Assembly: GCF_029690045.1 (NCBI RefSeq) | Contig: NZ_CP121464.1 | Location: 2,108,001 to 2,172,000 of the forward strand | Origin: Janthinobacterium rivuli | Lineage (GTDB): Bacteria; Pseudomonadota; Gammaproteobacteria; Burkholderiales; Burkholderiaceae_D | DNA length: 64,000 nt | Reading direction: 5' to 3' | Shown here: positions 24,412 through 32,177 of the stretch, piece after piece | How the letters are laid out: the number at the start of each line of letters is the position of its first letter | Position numbering within the stretch: the stretch's first letter is position 1 | The notes under the pieces: model-generated | The model's input: only the letters and a program-made list of their open reading frames with translations | Database searches by the model: none | Told to the model about the DNA's origin: nothing | Program-made: the position numbers and the translations under genes

Positions 24412-26223
24412 ATGCTGACAATCGAGAAAAAAAGCGAACAAACGGCGGACGAAAAAATCGCCGAATTGGCCGTGCCCGAATCCGAGCCGCGCCGTGCCGC
24501 GCGCGCCCTGTACTGGAAGGGCTGGCGCATTTCGTCCATCGCCCGTCACCTGGGGATCAAGCGCAGCACCATCAATAGCTGGAAAGAGCGCGACGAATGG
24601 GACAAGGCGCAGGCCATCGAGCACGTCGAAGCGTCGGCCGAGCTGCGCCTGGTCAAGCTGATCGAAAAAGAGGTCAAGAGCGGCAGCGACTACAAGGAAA
24701 TTGACCTGCTGGCGCGCACCATCGTGCAGATGGCGCGCGTGCGCCGCTACGAGCAACCGGGCGGCAACGAGGTTGACCTCAATCCCAAGCTGGCGAACCG
24801 CAACGCCGGCCCGAAGAAGAAGCCGACGCGCAACGACTTCAGCGAAGAGCAGAAAATCCAGCTGCTCGACGCCTTCCAGGATTCGCTGTTCGACTATCAA
24901 AAGGTCTGGTATCGCAACGGCGACCAGCGCACGCGCGCCATCCTCAAGTCCCGCCAGATCGGCGCCACCTGGTACTTCGCGCGCGAGGCGCTGGCCGACG
25001 CCATGGCGACGGGCCGCAATCAAATCTTCCTGTCCGCATCGAAGTCGCAGGCCCACGTCTTCAAGCAATACATCGTGCAATTCGCGCGCGAGGCGGCCGG
25101 CATCGAGTTGACGGGCGACCCTATCGTGCTGCCGAACGGCGCCCACCTGTATTTTCTGGGCACCAACGCGCGCACGGCGCAGGGCTACCACGGCAATTTC
25201 TACTTTGATGAATTCTTCTGGACGCAGAATTTCCAAGAGTTGAACAAGGTGGCCTCGGGCATGGCCATCCACAAGAAATGGCGCAAGACCTACTTTTCAA
25301 CGCCATCCTCGACCACGCACCAGGCTTACCCATTCTGGACGGGCGAGCTGTTCAACAAGCGCCGCGCCAAGGCGGATCAAGTCAACATCGATGTGAGCCA
25401 CGGCCGCCTGTCGTCGGGCTTCACGGGCGAGGACAAGATCTGGCGTCAGATCGTCACCATCCTGGACGCCGAGCGCGGCGGCTGCAACCTGTTCGACATC
25501 GACGAGCTGCGCAACTTCGAATACAGCCCGGACCAGTTCGACAACCTGCTGATGTGCAATTTTATTGACGACTCGGCCAGTGTCTTCCCCTTGGCCGAGT
25601 TGCAGCGCTGCATGGTTGATTCCTGGGTGGAGTGGGACGACTACAAGCCGTTGCTGGGCCTGCGCCCGTTCGGCAACCGGCCCGTGTGGATCGGCTACGA
25701 CCCGGCCTTGAACGGCGACAGCGCCGGCTGCGTGGTGCTGGCGCCGCCCATGACGGCCGGCGGCAAGTTCCGCATCTTGGAGCGCCACCAGTGGCGCGGG
25801 CAGAGCTTCGAAGACCACGCCGACGCCATCCGCCAGATGACGCAGCGCTACAACGTCGAATACATCGGCATCGATACCACGGGCATGGGCATCGGCGTGC
25901 TGCCCATCGTGCGCAGCTTTTTCCCGGCCGTCACGGCCCTGAACTACTCGCCTGAAGTCAAAACCCGCATGGTCTTGAAGGCCAAAAACATCATCAGCAA
26001 GGGCCGGCTGGAATTTGACGCCGGCTGGACGGACATCGCGCAGTCCTTCATGGCCATCCACAAGACCCTCACCCCTAGCGGGCGGCACGTGACCTATGTC
26101 GCCGGCCGCAGCGACGAAACCGGCCACGCCGATCTGGCGTGGGCCTGCATGCACGCCCTCGATCACGAGCCATTCGAAGGCACCACCGACAACCACCACT
26201 CTTTCATGGAGATTTATTCTTGA
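24412..26223 (+). CDS. P: Phage terminase large subunit P
   Basis: The 603-aa ATPase-nuclease matches P2 gpP (590 aa). It has an N-terminal helix-turn-helix (WRISSIARHLGIKRSTINSW), a Walker A-like KSRQIGATW, a Walker B-like NFYFDEFFW, and a nuclease Asp in IGYDPALNGDSAG. ATG 24412 is the family-consistent start; upstream in-frame codons are not conserved. It packages DNA through the portal encoded next. Confidence 0.95.
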   Translation: MLTIEKKSEQTADEKIAELAVPESEPRRAARALYWKGWRISSIARHLGIKRSTINSWKERDEWDKAQAIEHVEASAELRLVKLIEKEVKSGSDYKEIDLLARTIVQMARVRRYEQPGGNEVDLNPKLANRNAGPKKKPTRNDFSEEQKIQLLDAFQDSLFDYQKVWYRNGDQRTRAILKSRQIGATWYFAREALADAMATGRNQIFLSASKSQAHVFKQYIVQFAREAAGIELTGDPIVLPNGAHLYFLGTNARTAQGYHGNFYFDEFFWTQNFQELNKVASGMAIHKKWRKTYFSTPSSTTHQAYPFWTGELFNKRRAKADQVNIDVSHGRLSSGFTGEDKIWRQIVTILDAERGGCNLFDIDELRNFEYSPDQFDNLLMCNFIDDSASVFPLAELQRCMVDSWVEWDDYKPLLGLRPFGNRPVWIGYDPALNGDSAGCVVLAPPMTAGGKFRILERHQWRGQSFEDHADAIRQMTQRYNVEYIGIDTTGMGIGVLPIVRSFFPAVTALNYSPEVKTRMVLKAKNIISKGRLEFDAGWTDIAQSFMAIHKTLTPSGRHVTYVAGRSDETGHADLAWACMHALDHEPFEGTTDNHHSFMEIYS

Positions 26224-27281
26224 GAAAAGCACGACACTTGCGCGCCCGCGGCCAGCAGGCCGGGAGCGCACCACCACCCGCCACGGCGCCGGCCGCTGCC
26301 GGCATCGAGGCGTTTTCCTTCGGCGATCCGACGCCCGTGCTCGAGCACGCCGATATCCTCGACTGCTTCGAATGCTGGAAGAACGGCCACTGGTATGAAC
26401 CACCCGTCAACTTGGCGGGCCTGGCCAAGTCCTTCAATGCCGGCGTGCACCATAGCAGCGCGATCCACTTCAAGGCCAACGTGCTGACGTCCACCCTGAT
26501 GCCGACGAAATACCTGTCGCGCGATGGATTCAAGCGCATGGCCCTGGACTATCTGACCTTTGGCAATGCCTACCTGGAAGACCGGCCCAGCCGCAGCGGC
26601 AAGGCGCTGGCATACCAGCACGCGCTGGCCAAGTACATGCGGCGCGGCGTCGATCTGGATACCTACTTTTTCGTGAACGGCTACCAGGCCGTGCACCAGT
26701 TCGACAAGGGCCGCGTGTTCCACCTGATGGAGCCGGACGTGAATCAGGAGCTGTACGGCGTACCGCAGTATCTGAGCGCCCTGCAATCGGCCTGGCTCAA
26801 CGAGGCGGCCACGCTGTTCCGCCGCAAGTACTACAAGAACGGCTCGCACGCCGGTTTTGTTTTCTACATGACGGACGCCGCGGCGAACACGCAGGACGTG
26901 GACAACCTGCGCCAGGCTATGCGCGACAGCAAGGGGCCGGGCAACTTCCGCAACCTGTTCATGTACGCACCGAACGGCAAGAAGGATGGCATCCAGATCT
27001 TGCCCGTGTCGGACGTGGCCGCCAAGGACGAGTTCTTCAACATCAAGAGCGTCACGCGCGACGACCAGCTGGCCGCGCACCGCGTGCCGCCTCAGCTCAT
27101 GGGCATCCTGCCGAACAATGCCGGCGGCTTCGGCGCTGTCGAGCCTGCCGCGCGCGTGTTCGCGCGCAACGAGCTGGTGCCGCTGCAGGCGCAGTTCGAA
27201 GCGATCAACGAATGGGCCGGCGTGGAAGTGGTGAAGTTCGCCCCGTATGACCTGGGCCTGGGCAAGGAGACAGCGCAATGA
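26220..27281 (+). CDS. Q: Phage portal protein Q
   Basis: The 353-aa product corresponds to P2 gpQ (344 aa), the head vertex ring through which DNA enters. HHSSAIHFKANVLTSTLMP, FLTFGNAYLE-like LTFGNAYLEDRPS, and HRVPPQLMGILPNNAGGFG are conserved. The most likely start is TTG 26220, which overlaps the P stop as TTGA and has GGAG 8 bp before it. ATG 26139 would need an extra N-terminus that makes no sense in the family. Confidence 0.92.
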   Translation: MRKARHLRARGQQAGSAPPPATAPAAAGIEAFSFGDPTPVLEHADILDCFECWKNGHWYEPPVNLAGLAKSFNAGVHHSSAIHFKANVLTSTLMPTKYLSRDGFKRMALDYLTFGNAYLEDRPSRSGKALAYQHALAKYMRRGVDLDTYFFVNGYQAVHQFDKGRVFHLMEPDVNQELYGVPQYLSALQSAWLNEAATLFRRKYYKNGSHAGFVFYMTDAAANTQDVDNLRQAMRDSKGPGNFRNLFMYAPNGKKDGIQILPVSDVAAKDEFFNIKSVTRDDQLAAHRVPPQLMGILPNNAGGFGAVEPAARVFARNELVPLQAQFEAINEWAGVEVVKFAPYDLGLGKETAQ

Positions 27282-27508
27282 GCGATCACATCGACAACAC
27301 GGACAAGATCATCTTCGCGGAGGTGGCGCGCGGCTTGGCCGCCGTGCGCTGCCGGCCCGCCCTGGTGGCGCACGGCTGCTGTCATTACTGCGACGAGGCG
27401 CTGGCGCCCGCGCTGCTGTTCTGCGATGTGGACTGCCGCGACGACTACGACAAGGAGCAAGCGGCCAAGGCGCGCGCCGGCCGCACAGGATTAATCACAT
27501 GTCAGTGA
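27278..27508 (+). CDS. Small zinc-finger-like protein after the portal gene
   Basis: The 76-aa protein overlaps the portal stop (ATGA) and carries CCHYCDEALAPALLFCDVDC, a Cys pair plus Cys pair likely to bind zinc. It resembles small zinc-ribbon proteins found beside P2-like portal genes. It lacks the Ogr/Delta pattern, so I do not call it the late activator. It converges with the next gene, overlapping it by 18 bp. Confidence 0.6.
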   Translation: MSDHIDNTDKIIFAEVARGLAAVRCRPALVAHGCCHYCDEALAPALLFCDVDCRDDYDKEQAAKARAGRTGLITCQ

Positions 27509-28153
27509 GTGATCTGGGAAGTGACTCAACTTGAATTTTTTCAATTCTTGTGTAACGGACTCTACAAGACGTTGAGGTTCTAATAACTTCTTGATGTCAC
27601 GCTCCCAGCCTGTAGCTCCCCCTACGTGTTGGGTTACACCTTCCGGCCATCCCTGCAAGATGAGTTTGTAATAAGCAATACGTTCGGCGACCCTTGCCTC
27701 CTTTTTGCACCAAGCCAGCAACAAGACATTGTCGGTCATGGCTTGTATCGGGAAGTTATGCGCACTTGCTACAGCATCTTGATACAGGGTGTCCAGCGTG
27801 GAGCAGGTAAGTGTGTTGAGAAATGCAGTAGGGCATTGCAATCCAAACCGTTCAACTAGTTCATCGAACTTGGTTGAGTGGCGCAAGGGACTTATTGACT
27901 CATCTACGCCTTTACCATTCAGTAAAGGACTCGGTGTGGCCAGCGAAACTACAGGAAACGGCGTCATCAGTGAGTGCGTGTGGAACACGGGAACATAGTG
28001 TTCCTCGCCATACACGGGTTGTAGATAAATGCCAGTCAGTAGAGGGCCGTTACGCTTCAATAAGTGAAGTGGCTTATATATTTCATACGCACCAATCGCT
28101 TCTTTCCAGTCTTGAGTAATCGCCTTCTTTTCTGTCGCCGTCATCTTTTTCAT
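27491..28153 (-). CDS. Unrecognised 220-aa cargo protein beside the portal
   Basis: I do not recognise this protein. It is soluble, with no signal peptide or membrane span, mostly mixed alpha/beta by eye, and has three Cys in the middle (LTCSTLD, FGLQC, LAWCKKE). Composition is AT-richer than the portal gene, and it runs against the portal unit with its own promoter side toward 28.2 kb. It occupies the position between portal and packaging end where phiCTX keeps its cytotoxin gene and P2 relatives keep other conversion genes. A defence or conversion role is a positional inference only. Confidence 0.6.
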   Translation of the reverse strand: MKKMTATEKKAITQDWKEAIGAYEIYKPLHLLKRNGPLLTGIYLQPVYGEEHYVPVFHTHSLMTPFPVVSLATPSPLLNGKGVDESISPLRHSTKFDELVERFGLQCPTAFLNTLTCSTLDTLYQDAVASAHNFPIQAMTDNVLLLAWCKKEARVAERIAYYKLILQGWPEGVTQHVGGATGWERDIKKLLEPQRLVESVTQELKKFKLSHFPDHSLTCD

Positions 28154-28345
28154 AAGGTGTCTCAGGGTATATCGCTGTCTGCAAGGAGGAGTTGTCGAGA
28201 GGTTATCATTGTTGGCCTCCGATTGTACGCTGGTCCGTCACTCCGCTACCCGTTCCTTCCGCACCAGGATGACCGCCACGCCGCTATAGTCGGCAGGGCG
28301 TGGCCCCCACACTTCCTCCACGCCGGAGTTCTCCTCCCACTGTGC

Positions 28346-28369
28346 AAGCCGCCCATGAGGCGGCTTTTT
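28346..28369 (+). terminator. Rho-independent terminator
   Basis: AAGCCGCC-CATGA-GGCGGCTT is an 8-bp stem with a 5-base loop followed by a T run. It probably ends transcription coming from the P-Q unit or shields the prophage end. Confidence 0.75.
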
Positions 28370-28546
28370 CACGTCCCGACGATTGGTATTGCCATGGAAG
28401 TAAGAAAAAGCCCCATTTCGGCCCGGCGCGCGCAGTTGTCCCCCCTCCACACCTGCCCGCTATATAGGGCTGTTTTGACTCAAATTTGCGCCATGGCCGA
28501 AGGCGCATAGGGACTGACGCGGTGGGGCGAAAAGTGGGGCATCCGA

Positions 28547-28576
28547 TTTGACGCATTTTGACGCACTTTGAGCGCT
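28547..28576. repeat. Three phased 10-bp direct repeats (TTTGACGCAT type)
   Basis: TTTGACGCAT, TTTGACGCAC and TTTGAGCGCT follow each other with an exact 10-bp period, one helical turn. A related TTTGACTCA lies at 28474. They look like protein-binding arm sites, for example for integrase or small terminase at att/cos. Confidence 0.6.
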
Positions 28577-28857
28577 TTTTTGTTCGCATGGCGCATCGGC
28601 GTGGGGGCGACATTGTTTTCGTGCTGAGCTGCATTCTGGCGTGGTTCTGGCTGTGTTTTGTCGGTAAGAAGCCGCTGCCAATGTCGGAAGGCCGGTAGAA
28701 TAATTTGCACGTGTACCGACCATACTCCCTGTAATTGTTGCGATCTACCGTGATGTCTCACGAGCTTTATTTGTCTTGAAATATTGATTTTTGGACACAT
28801 ATTGGGTCGGAAGTAAGAGTTTCTCTCTTACTTTTAAACACAAAAAAGGAGAATCAA

Positions 28858-29085
28858 TTGGCTTTTTATGACGACGAAAAAAAAGTACGTAAAACCACCG
28901 AGGCGTACCAATACCAAGTGGAACGCAAGCCGGGGTCGAAACCTGGCGGCCCAGGAATTTACAAGTGTCAAGCTTGTGGCTATGAAGACGTAATTAATCG
29001 TGAATGCGGGACTCTTCCTCCTTGTTCAAATTGCAATGGCAAGCCGCACACGTGGAAGTTTCTGGTAAAAGCTGTAGACAAGTGA
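28858..29085 (+). CDS. Small zinc-ribbon protein
   Basis: The 75-aa protein starts at TTG 28858, preceded by a strong AAAAGGAG ribosome binding site. It contains YKCQACGYEDVINRECG and PPCSNC, two Cys pairs of a rubredoxin-like zinc ribbon, and is otherwise charged and soluble. Function is unknown. It sits between the prophage end region and a hairpin cluster, so it could be the first chromosomal gene or the last cargo gene. Confidence 0.7.
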   Translation: MAFYDDEKKVRKTTEAYQYQVERKPGSKPGGPGIYKCQACGYEDVINRECGTLPPCSNCNGKPHTWKFLVKAVDK

Positions 29086-29201
29086 ACTTCCCACTGTGGG
29101 AGGGACTAAGGGGCGGCAATTTTCCGACTCTTTAAGCGATGTAGGTGCAATAGTAGGTACATTTTTAACTAATGCGCTGAAAGTGGCATGGAATAAGCTT
29201 A

Positions 29202-29393
29202 TTCGCCTCTCACCGCTTCCGCCAGGAAATAAAGAAACCGCCTTCGGGCGGTTTTTTATTGCCTGGCGGAAGCGAGCAGGGCGCCTTCGCGCCCTGCGTG
29301 TGAGATTCGAAGGGCTGGGCCTACCGGCCCAGCCCGCCCCGAATCCTCCAACTGCTGCCGCTGCGCGGCAGCCCCGCGCGCCGCAGGCGCGCG
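29202..29393. repeat. Cluster of five strong hairpins, two enclosed by an outer stem
   Basis: Five near-perfect inverted repeats follow one another: 29214-29274 (a roughly 28-bp stem with TTCG loop), 29277-29296 (8 bp), 29312-29335 (10 bp), 29354-29372 (8 bp) and 29375-29393 (8 bp). The first two are enclosed by an outer 12-bp stem, 29202-29213 with 29300-29311, with two mismatches. TTTCACAGC is then repeated at 29401 and 29427. No coding frame is convincing here. It could be a structured RNA, a REP-like element or part of an attachment/packaging site. Confidence 0.75.
29235..29257 (+). terminator. Rho-independent terminator of the zinc-ribbon gene
   Basis: AAACCGCC-TTCG-GGCGGTTT with a T run forms the inner part of the long hairpin at 29214-29274. 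It is 150 bp after the zinc-ribbon stop codon. Confidence 0.75.
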
Positions 29394-29787
29394 TTCGTAA
29401 TTTCACAGCTTTTCGACTGAGCCAGCTTTCACAGCACCTACGCCTCAGTCCGTGTCTGAAATCCGGACCTGACCCTCGCGTCCTAATGTCGGGCATCGGC
29501 CAATATCAGAAGTGTCGCACCACCATCTCTGTTAATCTGCTGCTATCAAAATATTCTTGTGATATTTTGCGTATTTTTATCATGATATGAGTGTTATTCT
29601 AAGCTTCTTTCGAAACGGGTGTGAGCTTCTTGATGGCGCCAATACAGAACTTGAAATGCGCTTAAAGTTAGTGAAACCGATAACGCACTTGTTGAGAAAA
29701 ACGTTACTCATATTATTTCATTGCATTAAATGTAATATCAATTGTGCTGATTCGTTCATAAAAAACTTTCACTACTTTAGGACTCGC
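29394..29787. other. Intergenic gap with a REP-like copy
   Basis: I see no gene with confidence. At 29451-29477 lies a sequence (CGTGTCTGAA then CGGACCTGACCCTC) related to the inverted pair at 30677-30858. The stretch from 29590 is AT-rich and is probably the promoter region of the membrane-HEPN gene; an in-frame ATG at 29587 exists but lacks a ribosome binding site. Confidence 0.4.
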
Positions 29788-30636
29788 ATGAAGCAAAGCT
29801 GGTCTACAGACAAGCTGATCTGGAGCTATATTGGTGTGCTTATCGCTGTTTCTGTAACGTCATGTAGCTGGGGGCTTCTTGCACCGTTATTGAGGTTGAA
29901 CGAGAACCAGATACTCTACTTGTTCTCGACTTCGGCTCAAGTCATCGCTGCGATATATGGACTAACGCTGACTGGCTTTCTTTTCTTCAGAAACGAATTG
30001 AACCGTGAAGCAGCGGAAGATGAGACCTTGGTGGAAGCAATCGAGCAGCTCAAATCAAGATATTTCTCTTTGCTCGTATTCATCACGGTAATAGTTGGTA
30101 TAACTTTGTTACTGTCTAACGCCGCCATCTCATACGAAGCAGATGCTCGGGCTAACGTCATAACGCTCCTAATCAACGCGGGCCAGTCCTTTCTTGCTGT
30201 GTCATTTGTAGCGATTGCGGCATTCGTATTTGATGTAATTGCTCCTCAGCGCATCCAGAAGGCAAGTCAAAAGTTGAAGGATGAACTAGACCCAACTACA
30301 AAGCGCGAACTGCGGGGAAGCCTAGAAAGCTTCCTCACGAACTACAACCGAATTGAATCTTTGCTAATAGATGCTGGCTCACTCTATCAAGCTGAACCTA
30401 TTTCTAATTATGAGTCAAGAGTGCCAAGACGTATGTCAAACGCACGTCTGGCTGAGATTTTGGTGCGAAGCGAACGAATAGACAAGACGCTTTTCGATAG
30501 GCTCCGGGAATTGATAACTTTACGTAACGCAATTATTCATGGAGCAGAACCTGTCGTCAGTAAGGAAATTGTCGATATGTCGGCGCAGGTACTTCGTGAC
30601 CTTCAGGTAGCATTAGAATCGGAGGCTCCTCGGTGA
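29788..30636 (+). CDS. Membrane-anchored HEPN-like protein
   Basis: The 282-aa protein starts at ATG 29788 with AGGA 6 bp upstream. The N-terminal 155 residues hold four membrane spans (for example LIWSYIGVLIAVSVTSCSW, YFSLLVFITVIVGITLLLS). The C-terminal cytoplasmic part is helical and contains RNAIIH (residues 246-251), the R-x4-H motif that forms the active site of many HEPN ribonucleases. HEPN domains are common in toxin and abortive-infection proteins. The family was not identified; the RNase role is inferred from the motif. Composition is clearly AT-rich against the chromosome. Confidence 0.6.
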   Translation: MKQSWSTDKLIWSYIGVLIAVSVTSCSWGLLAPLLRLNENQILYLFSTSAQVIAAIYGLTLTGFLFFRNELNREAAEDETLVEAIEQLKSRYFSLLVFITVIVGITLLLSNAAISYEADARANVITLLINAGQSFLAVSFVAIAAFVFDVIAPQRIQKASQKLKDELDPTTKRELRGSLESFLTNYNRIESLLIDAGSLYQAEPISNYESRVPRRMSNARLAEILVRSERIDKTLFDRLRELITLRNAIIHGAEPVVSKEIVDMSAQVLRDLQVALESEAPR

Positions 30637-30676
30637 GATCTAGCTCTTCGATCGAGAGAATGCTTTCCGGTGGCGT

Positions 30677-30858
30677 GTCAGGTCTGCCATTCGGACACGA
30701 TCTCAGACTTGGCGTCCAGACTCACCGCAAAATGTGATGTACTAATTATCAATACGGCACGACTAACTATGCTGCGTACGTATTGACACTGGGCTTACGC
30801 AGAGACTTCAGCTTGGGGATTCGCATAGCTGGGCCCGTGTCGGAATGGCAGACCTGAC
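30677..30858. repeat. Inverted pair of 23-bp REP-like sequences
   Basis: The 23 bases at 30836-30858 (CGTGTCGGAATGG then CAGACCTGAC) recur in reverse orientation at 30677-30699 with a single mismatch, enclosing about 136 bp. A looser third copy is at 29451-29477. The arrangement resembles a REP pair or a small MITE in the gap between the membrane-HEPN and RSH genes. Confidence 0.7.
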
Positions 30859-30929
30859 CCTCAAAGGCTCAAACGTGTGATCCTCAAACGTGTTTTTATA
30901 TCGTTATCTGGCTGTTTAAAATAGGACTT

Positions 30930-31952
30930 ATGATGACTCTGAAAGATGCCCTCCATTCCGAATACTTAACTATGGGCCCTAGTCTTGCTCGTCTACAACG
31001 GGTGATGGTTGAGCAATTGGAACGTTTAGTGGAAACTTGCAGCCTAACCCTTGGTGTTCCGATTGAAAGCCGGGTAAAGACTTGGGATTCTATTGCAGAA
31101 AAGCTTGAAAGAAAGGGCCTGAATTCGAAGAAACTCGACGAGATCGAAGATCTTCTTGGCGTCCGTGTTATTTTTCTATTTCAGCGGGATTTGGAGCCAT
31201 TTCACGCTCAGATCGAGAAGATTTTCAAGGTGCTTTCAGTGGAGGATACTTCTCACCGGCTAGCGGATGCGCAGTTTGGCTACAAATCTCGTCACTACAT
31301 GCTTACCATACCTGCTGAGTGGGACGGGGTCCCAAGCATGCAAGGGCTGACTGGGCGAAAAGTAGAGGTTCAGGTTAGGACGCTGGCGCAACATATTTGG
31401 GCGGCTGCCTCGCACAAATTGCAATACAAACATGAAGAAAGTGTGCCTCCTCCGATACGTCGATCAATTTATCGCGTTTCCGCTCTACTTGAGACAGTTG
31501 ATCTAGAGTTTACACGCGTGCTCGAGGAGCGCGAGGAGTATGTCAAGACTCAAGCGATGCGACCGGTTGAACAAGATAAGTTAGATGTAGACATTGTTGA
31601 AGCAGTTCTTGACGAACTGCTTCCTGCACAAAACAAAGACCTTGGTGCAGAGGACTACTCCGACTTGCTGAAGGATCTACAGCACTTTAACATTGAAACG
31701 CGTGGCGCTCTTACTTCATTACTATTGGAGCACAAGCGTGCGATTTTAAGCGCTGATACGGATGAGGCTGGGACCCGGAGTGTTTATGATGATGATGAGT
31801 TTCCTGATGAAAAAGGAGAGCACATTTCGAACCGCCTCGCTCGTGGTGTTTTCTTTACGCATGTTGGTCTCGTTCGCCAAGCTCTCGGTGAACAGTTTGG
31901 AGAGGAAGTTTTTCGGAATTGGCAGTTATCAGACGACGATAGTTCCCAATAG
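30930..31952 (+). CDS. Stand-alone RelA/SpoT-type (p)ppGpp synthetase domain protein
   Basis: The 340-aa protein has an intact RSH synthetase domain (about 20-170): RVKTWDSIAEKL (Arg48, Lys50, Ser54), Asp74 in DLLGVRVIF, Tyr118 in FGYKSRHY, EVQVRT (Glu146) and HKLQYK. There is no HD hydrolase domain, so it cannot degrade alarmone. The C-terminal 170 residues are helical and charged, unlike TGS/ACT, and could be regulatory. Such proteins make alarmones or, as ToxSAS, toxic pApp or tRNA pyrophosphate marks. No small antitoxin gene is adjacent. It lies in the AT-rich accessory stretch. Confidence 0.82.
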   Translation: MMTLKDALHSEYLTMGPSLARLQRVMVEQLERLVETCSLTLGVPIESRVKTWDSIAEKLERKGLNSKKLDEIEDLLGVRVIFLFQRDLEPFHAQIEKIFKVLSVEDTSHRLADAQFGYKSRHYMLTIPAEWDGVPSMQGLTGRKVEVQVRTLAQHIWAAASHKLQYKHEESVPPPIRRSIYRVSALLETVDLEFTRVLEEREEYVKTQAMRPVEQDKLDVDIVEAVLDELLPAQNKDLGAEDYSDLLKDLQHFNIETRGALTSLLLEHKRAILSADTDEAGTRSVYDDDEFPDEKGEHISNRLARGVFFTHVGLVRQALGEQFGEEVFRNWQLSDDDSSQ

Positions 31953-32177
31953 TTGTTTCGATGTGGAAACACCGCCACATCTCACCTCGACCGGACCAAG
32001 CGAGAGTACTCCAGTGGTTTTTATTTCGCTCACCACTAAACGACGCTTTTCTCCCGCTGGTCCGCCGAAAGCGCAGTTCGTCGCAAGCTGTTAGTTCTTT
32101 GTCGCCATCCTCGTTATCTTCCTTGTTGAGCTGGCGCGAACGGTCGCGCTGCCGAGCCTTTCAACGGGGATGTCCAC

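Larger units (their letters stand above)
28154..28857. other. Non-coding prophage end: candidate cos/att region
   Basis: I see no gene in these 704 bases. They contain a hairpin terminator (28346-28369), GC-rich phage-like stretches (28400-28550), a TTTGACTCAAA palindrome (28474-28484), and three 10-bp-phased TTTGA repeats (28547-28576). Position beyond the portal and the change to chromosome-like sequence afterwards fit a cos plus attachment end. The exact core is not identifiable without the left end. Confidence 0.45.

Noticed and set aside
24106..25272. A 388-codon open frame antisense to the terminase gene
   Set aside because: It overlaps the well-supported gene P and has a biased His/Arg/Leu composition typical of antisense frames in GC-rich DNA.
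27278..27508. Ogr/Delta late activator
   Set aside because: The Cys spacing and the lack of the Ogr C-terminal pattern do not fit; position after Q is also not that of ogr.
29202..29393. Possible tRNA or CRISPR in the hairpin cluster
   Set aside because: No cloverleaf with anticodon or T-arm consensus fits, and the stems differ from each other in sequence.
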